Assembly (NCBI GenBank): GCA_016934675.1
Contig: JAFGSJ010000109.1
Coordinates: 1 to 37,241, forward strand
Length of the DNA stretch: 37,241 nucleotides
DNA from: a bacterium
GTDB taxonomy: Bacteria > CSSED10-310 > JAFGSJ01
Direction: 5' to 3'
Within the stretch, counting starts at the first letter, position 1. Each line of letters opens with the position of its first letter. The notes below the pieces were generated by a model. The model ran no database searches and was not told where the DNA came from. It saw only the letters and a program-made list of their open reading frames with translations. The translations under genes were made by a program, and so were the position numbers. This document shows, piece by piece, positions 34,115 through 37,241 of this stretch.

Positions 34115-34142
34115 GAATTAGGGGACCTCCTAAATTTTAATT

Positions 34143-34162
34143 TTATGGGTAGAAACCCATAA
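34143..34162 (-). promoter_or_regulatory. Leader hairpin upstream of rpsA
   Basis: Eight perfect pairs (TTATGGGT/ACCCATAA) with a four-base loop, about 28 bases before the rpsA ATG and just before the AGGAGGT site. It is in the right place to act in S1 autoregulation of rpsA, as known in Enterobacteria, but the hairpin is not the enterobacterial one. Confidence 0.5.
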
Positions 34163-34171
34163 TGTGTTCTC

Positions 34172-34200
34172 TATTTAGCAACACAAAACTCAATTTTCAA
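34172..34200 (-). promoter_or_regulatory. Candidate promoter of rpsA
   Basis: Minus strand: TTGAAA (34200-34195), 17-base spacer, TAAATA (34177-34172). The -10 is a modest match, so this is a suggestion; rpsA may also be read from the cmk transcript. Confidence 0.35.
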
Positions 34201-34219
34201 TGTTTTTTTGGATATCAAG

Positions 34220-34897
34220 TCATATTATTGAATTTTTTTTCATCTTCGTTTCAACGGCATTGACCAGGATTGACACAACCTCAGGCAGAGAAAGGTCAGT
34301 AGAGTCGAGATACATTGCATCATCCATCCGACGGAGGGGCGAGTCATACCGATGGGTGTCGCGGTGATCACGTATTTCGATCTCCCGGGTAATGTAGTCG
34401 AGATCACTCTGCACGCCCTGTTTTTCGAGCTGCTGATGGCGCCGTTGGACCCTCTCTTGAACGCTGGCATCGAGATAAAACTTGTAAGGGGTGTCGGGAA
34501 AGACGACGGAGCCGATATCGCGACCTTCGACAACAAAGTCACCCTGGGCACAAATATGTCGCTGCATCGTCACCATGATTCGCCGGACGGGTGAAAGAGC
34601 GGACAAACGTGAGGCCTCCTGGCTGATGGCCGGATCTCTCAATTCGGCACTGATATCGAGACCATCCAAAATGACCGTGGTCTTCAGGTTTTCGAATTTG
34701 AACTCGAAGGTAGCATTCTCAAGAGCGTGGACAAGTTTTTCTTCATCGTCATCGCGTATCTTTCTTTTCATTTTCAAATAAGCGACTGCCCGATACATCG
34801 CGCCGGTATCAAGATAATTAATTCCCATGATTTGGGCCAATTCTTTTCCGACCGTACTTTTGCCCGCCCCGGATGGACCATCTAAAGCGATAATCAT
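34220..34897 (-). CDS. cmk: Cytidylate kinase
   Basis: A 225-residue CMP/dCMP kinase. MIIALDGPSGAGKSTVGKEL begins the chain with the P-loop. LDTGAMYRAVA, CAQGDFVVEGRDIGSVVFPD and YLDASVQERVQRRHQQL, then a conserved RD..R..SPL segment (residues RDHRDTHRYDSPLR) mark the family. Length is normal. The true start is 34897, four bases after the gltX stop, with GAGGA inside the end of gltX; the longer frame to 34945 overlaps gltX and adds an unconserved N-terminus. Translational coupling with gltX is likely. rpsA follows 105 bases downstream. Confidence 0.97.
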   Translation of the reverse strand: MIIALDGPSGAGKSTVGKELAQIMGINYLDTGAMYRAVAYLKMKRKIRDDDEEKLVHALENATFEFKFENLKTTVILDGLDISAELRDPAISQEASRLSALSPVRRIMVTMQRHICAQGDFVVEGRDIGSVVFPDTPYKFYLDASVQERVQRRHQQLEKQGVQSDLDYITREIEIRDHRDTHRYDSPLRRMDDAMYLDSTDLSLPEVVSILVNAVETKMKKNSII

Positions 34898-34901
34898 CGG
34901 C

Positions 34902-36344
34902 TTAATCCTCAGAATCGTTCTCAGACCGGTGCTGCATAAAGACAAGAGCTTTCTTCATCCGAATCAGGGTTTTTTCCTGGCCCAGGGTCTCGAGCACCTC
35001 ATGAATGCCGGGACTGACGGTTTTCCCGGTCACGGCAACCCTGATGGGTTGGGCAATCTTGCCGAGTTTCCAGTCTTTTCCCCCAAGATATGTTTCCAGC
35101 GTTTCAGTGATGGTCGACCGCGTGAAGCTTGGTAATTTTTCAAAGAGTGCAATGACTTCCTGAAACGGTTCGATCATGATCGGACGCAGGAATTTTTTAG
35201 CACCGACCGGATCATAATCCTGCGGTTCATTGAAGATGAATTCGGCATCGCTTGCCATCTCGACCAGGGTTTTAGACCGTTCTTTAAAGAGGTCCACGAT
35301 GGCTTGACCCGGGAAACAATCCTCGATCTGATAACCTTTTTGGACCAGGAAGGGTTTGAGTTGGGCAGCCACCTGCTCGAGTGGTTGCAATTTGATATGC
35401 TGGGCATTGACCCAGAGCAATTTTTCCGGATCGAATACCGCGGCGGATTTATTGACTTTGGCCAGGTCGAAATAGTCGATCAATTCCTGACGGGTAAAGA
35501 TTTCCTGGTCGCCATGAGCCCAACCGAGACGGGCGATATAATTGATCAAACCGTCAGCCAGAAATCCCTGGTGATAATATTCCAGAACCGATGAGGCTCC
35601 ATGTCGCTTGGACAGCCTGGTTTTATCGGGTCCGAGCACGATGGGCAAATGGGCAAACTGGGGCACCGTTGCATTCAGGGCTTTATATATTAGAACCTGC
35701 TTGGGCGTATTGGCGATGTGGTCTTCACCCCGGATGACATGGCTAATCCTCATATCGATATCATCGACCACAACCAGAAAATTGTACGTCGATGTGCCAT
35801 TCGAGCGGCAGATGATCAAATCATCGAGTTCCTCGTTGAGAAAAGTCACCTCGCCCCGGATATGGTCGAAGAAAGTTGTGCTGCCGTCGTCCGGAGCACG
35901 AAAGCGGAGAGCGTGTCCTTCGGGTCCGAGCCCTCGTTGGCGACAACGACCGTCATATTTAGGTTTTCGCCCTTCCTTGATTGCTTTTTCTCTTTTTTCC
36001 TCGAGCAGGTCAGGAGGGCAATCGCAATAATAAGCTTTACCTTCCTCGAACAGACGTTGCAGGACCTCCTGATGTCGGGTCCTGCGACTGCTTTGATAGA
36101 TGATAGCTTCATCGGGCTCGAGACCGAGCCAGCTCATGCCCTGCGTAATGATCTCGCTTGAAGCCTGGGTCGAACGCTGTTCGTCCGAATCCTCGATCCG
36201 CAGCAAGAATGTGCCCTGATGATGCCGGGCGAACAACCAGTTGAACAGGGCGGTCCGTACTCCGCCAATATGCAAGTCTCCCGTTGGGCTGGGCGCAAAC
36301 CTGACCCGGACATTCTCTCCGGATGTGACATTCTGTCCACTCAT
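34902..36344 (-). CDS. gltX: Glutamyl-tRNA synthetase
   Basis: A 480-residue class I tRNA synthetase charging tRNA-Glu. The HIGH region is RFAPSPTGDLHIGGVRTALF, and the KMSKS loop is DKTRLSKRHGA. A Cys-containing zinc-like knuckle, YYCDCPPDLL with a later RCRQRG, lies in the acceptor-binding region as in E. coli GltX. The C-terminal anticodon-binding domain ends near the stop. Start 36344 is taken because AGAGAAAA sits just upstream and the conserved sequence follows soon after; a frame to 36392 adds 16 polar residues. It leads the gltX-cmk pair. No glnS-like features are seen, so GltX rather than GlnRS is firm. Confidence 0.97.
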   Translation of the reverse strand: MSGQNVTSGENVRVRFAPSPTGDLHIGGVRTALFNWLFARHHQGTFLLRIEDSDEQRSTQASSEIITQGMSWLGLEPDEAIIYQSSRRTRHQEVLQRLFEEGKAYYCDCPPDLLEEKREKAIKEGRKPKYDGRCRQRGLGPEGHALRFRAPDDGSTTFFDHIRGEVTFLNEELDDLIICRSNGTSTYNFLVVVDDIDMRISHVIRGEDHIANTPKQVLIYKALNATVPQFAHLPIVLGPDKTRLSKRHGASSVLEYYHQGFLADGLINYIARLGWAHGDQEIFTRQELIDYFDLAKVNKSAAVFDPEKLLWVNAQHIKLQPLEQVAAQLKPFLVQKGYQIEDCFPGQAIVDLFKERSKTLVEMASDAEFIFNEPQDYDPVGAKKFLRPIMIEPFQEVIALFEKLPSFTRSTITETLETYLGGKDWKLGKIAQPIRVAVTGKTVSPGIHEVLETLGQEKTLIRMKKALVFMQHRSENDSED

Positions 36345-36528
36345 ATTTTTTCTCTCGTGCTCCTTCGCTGTACCCCCATCTTTATATGTCACGGATTCAG
36401 ATAAAGCAAAAGGTGACCCTAGCTCATTCAGATCGGTCCCCTGTGTGCCCTATGTGAACGAGCCTCGAGAATATCTTCGCCTGAAGAGTGATGAGACAAT
36501 TGATCCAAATGCTTTCCATCATCAGTGA

Positions 36529-37161
36529 TCAGTTGTGTTGGAGCCATTCCTGAAGACCTGGGGGAAAATGCCCGGGATATTCGCCCCGATAGAGCGGCTG
36601 CCCCTGCTCGAAAGCTGTCTGACTGAGTTCGAGCAGTTCGATACGCTCTTTCAGACAAGAACTGGCGAGCACAGTATAAGATTGGCAGTTTTGCTTGAGT
36701 TGAGTCAGTATGGCGTTGGCTGACTGGTTCTGAGCCAGAGCCAGAAAACCCTGTTCGCACAGGCAGAGATTCAACTGATCGAATTGGTCTGTTGTATACA
36801 GGATTTCCTCGGCCTGATTGGCGTAATATGATGCTTCTTCGAGTTCTCCACCCATCTGACGAATAGCCGTGGCCATTCCAGTGAGTATAGTTCCTGTAAT
36901 CCACCGATCATCGATCATTTGTGCTATGGCCAGGGCTTTTTCGGCCAAATTCAGAAAAGATTGCGGTTGATAGCCCGAAATATAATCGAGGGCAGCCAGA
37001 TTAAAGATAGCTATGGCCTCGAGGCGTCTCCAGCCGATCTCATGGGCGATTTCAATGGCTTGTTTGGACAGAATTCGAGCTTCAACATACTTCTCTTGCT
37101 CTTTGAGAAGTATGGCAAGATTCGAGGAGGTATTTGCTTCCAATCTTTTATTACGAGCCAA
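36529..37161 (-). CDS. TPR protein, probably the C-terminal part of a larger one
   Basis: 210 residues of TPR-like helical repeats (SSNLAILLKEQEKYVEARIL, IAIFNLAALDYISGYQPQSF, ILTGMATAIRQMGGELEEAS) and a C-terminal RGEYPGHFPPGLQEWL end. The only start in frame is a TTG at 37161 with no Shine-Dalgarno. Upstream the frame continues sensibly (FGLKTSHLARNKRLEA) to a TGA at 37204-37206, close to the window edge. The first repeat is already complete at the TTG, so I suspect a longer TPR protein, possibly related to the kinase at 3963-8762, cut by a stop or frameshift; a genuine short protein is possible. It is separated from gltX by about 185 bases with no clear terminator. Confidence 0.55.
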   Translation of the reverse strand: MARNKRLEANTSSNLAILLKEQEKYVEARILSKQAIEIAHEIGWRRLEAIAIFNLAALDYISGYQPQSFLNLAEKALAIAQMIDDRWITGTILTGMATAIRQMGGELEEASYYANQAEEILYTTDQFDQLNLCLCEQGFLALAQNQSANAILTQLKQNCQSYTVLASSCLKERIELLELSQTAFEQGQPLYRGEYPGHFPPGLQEWLQHN

Positions 37162-37241
37162 GTGCGATGTTTTTAGACCAAAGAGCGGAGCGATTTTGGT
37201 CGATCAGAAAAAAACATTTTCCCCACAATATGCACCATGAA

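Noticed and set aside
36415..36460. CCCCTGTGTGCCCTATGTGAAC-type string before gltX as another dispersed repeat
   Set aside because: It resembles repeat motifs of other environmental genomes, but occurs once here with no second copy for support.

Overview
The window looks like chromosomal DNA from an uncultured diderm (Gram-negative) bacterium of moderate G+C. It carries LPS-transport genes (a large LptC/LptA-type protein and LptB), sigma-54 (RpoN), a long-form hibernation factor, a six-domain S1 protein with an unusual tail, and glycan genes. The gene order gltX-cmk-rpsA-(hypothetical)-lptC/A-lptB-rpoN-hpf is a recognisable Gram-negative housekeeping block. I cannot place the phylum from sequence alone. 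The dispersed REP-like repeats, the GxxExxY relic and the DUF234 ATPase are common in environmental candidate-phylum genomes, but this is only suggestive.

Layout. Positions 1-3700 are accessory DNA: dispersed repeats and a 50-bp tandem repeat, a decayed GxxExxY gene, a DUF234-type AAA ATPase behind a strong promoter overlapped by an inverted repeat, a tRNA 3'-end fragment that looks like an attachment-site scar, an A/T-rich gene with an in-frame amber codon, and a small SSB without an acidic tip. Positions 3963-8762 (minus) encode one 1599-residue signalling protein: Ser/Thr kinase, AAA/NACHT-like NTPase, TPR array, GAF, and a GGDEF domain with intact active and inhibitory sites.

Positions 9150-23587 are a glycan and envelope region on both strands. 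It contains a DPM1-like GT2, a multi-pass membrane protein with a PA14-like ectodomain, glucokinase, a protein with duplicated winged-helix-like repeats, a RfaE/HldE-type kinase with a changed anion-hole motif, a polyprenyl-phosphate sugar phosphotransferase, a large secreted M14 carboxypeptidase, and the run GT2 - CDP-paratose-epimerase-like SDR - GT4.

Positions 23610-36344 (all minus) are housekeeping genes: DUF502 membrane protein, metK, hpf, rpoN, lptB, LptC/LptA-like, a hypothetical gene, rpsA, cmk and gltX. Control elements visible here include a terminator after metK, a terminator whose loop contains the rpsA stop codon, a hairpin in the rpsA leader and a six-codon ORF ending one base before rpoN. 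A TPR protein, probably incomplete, occupies the right end.

Together the genes suggest a cell that builds LPS and exopolysaccharide and may tie surface behaviour to cyclic-di-GMP through the kinase/diguanylate-cyclase fusion. That link is inferred from gene proximity only.
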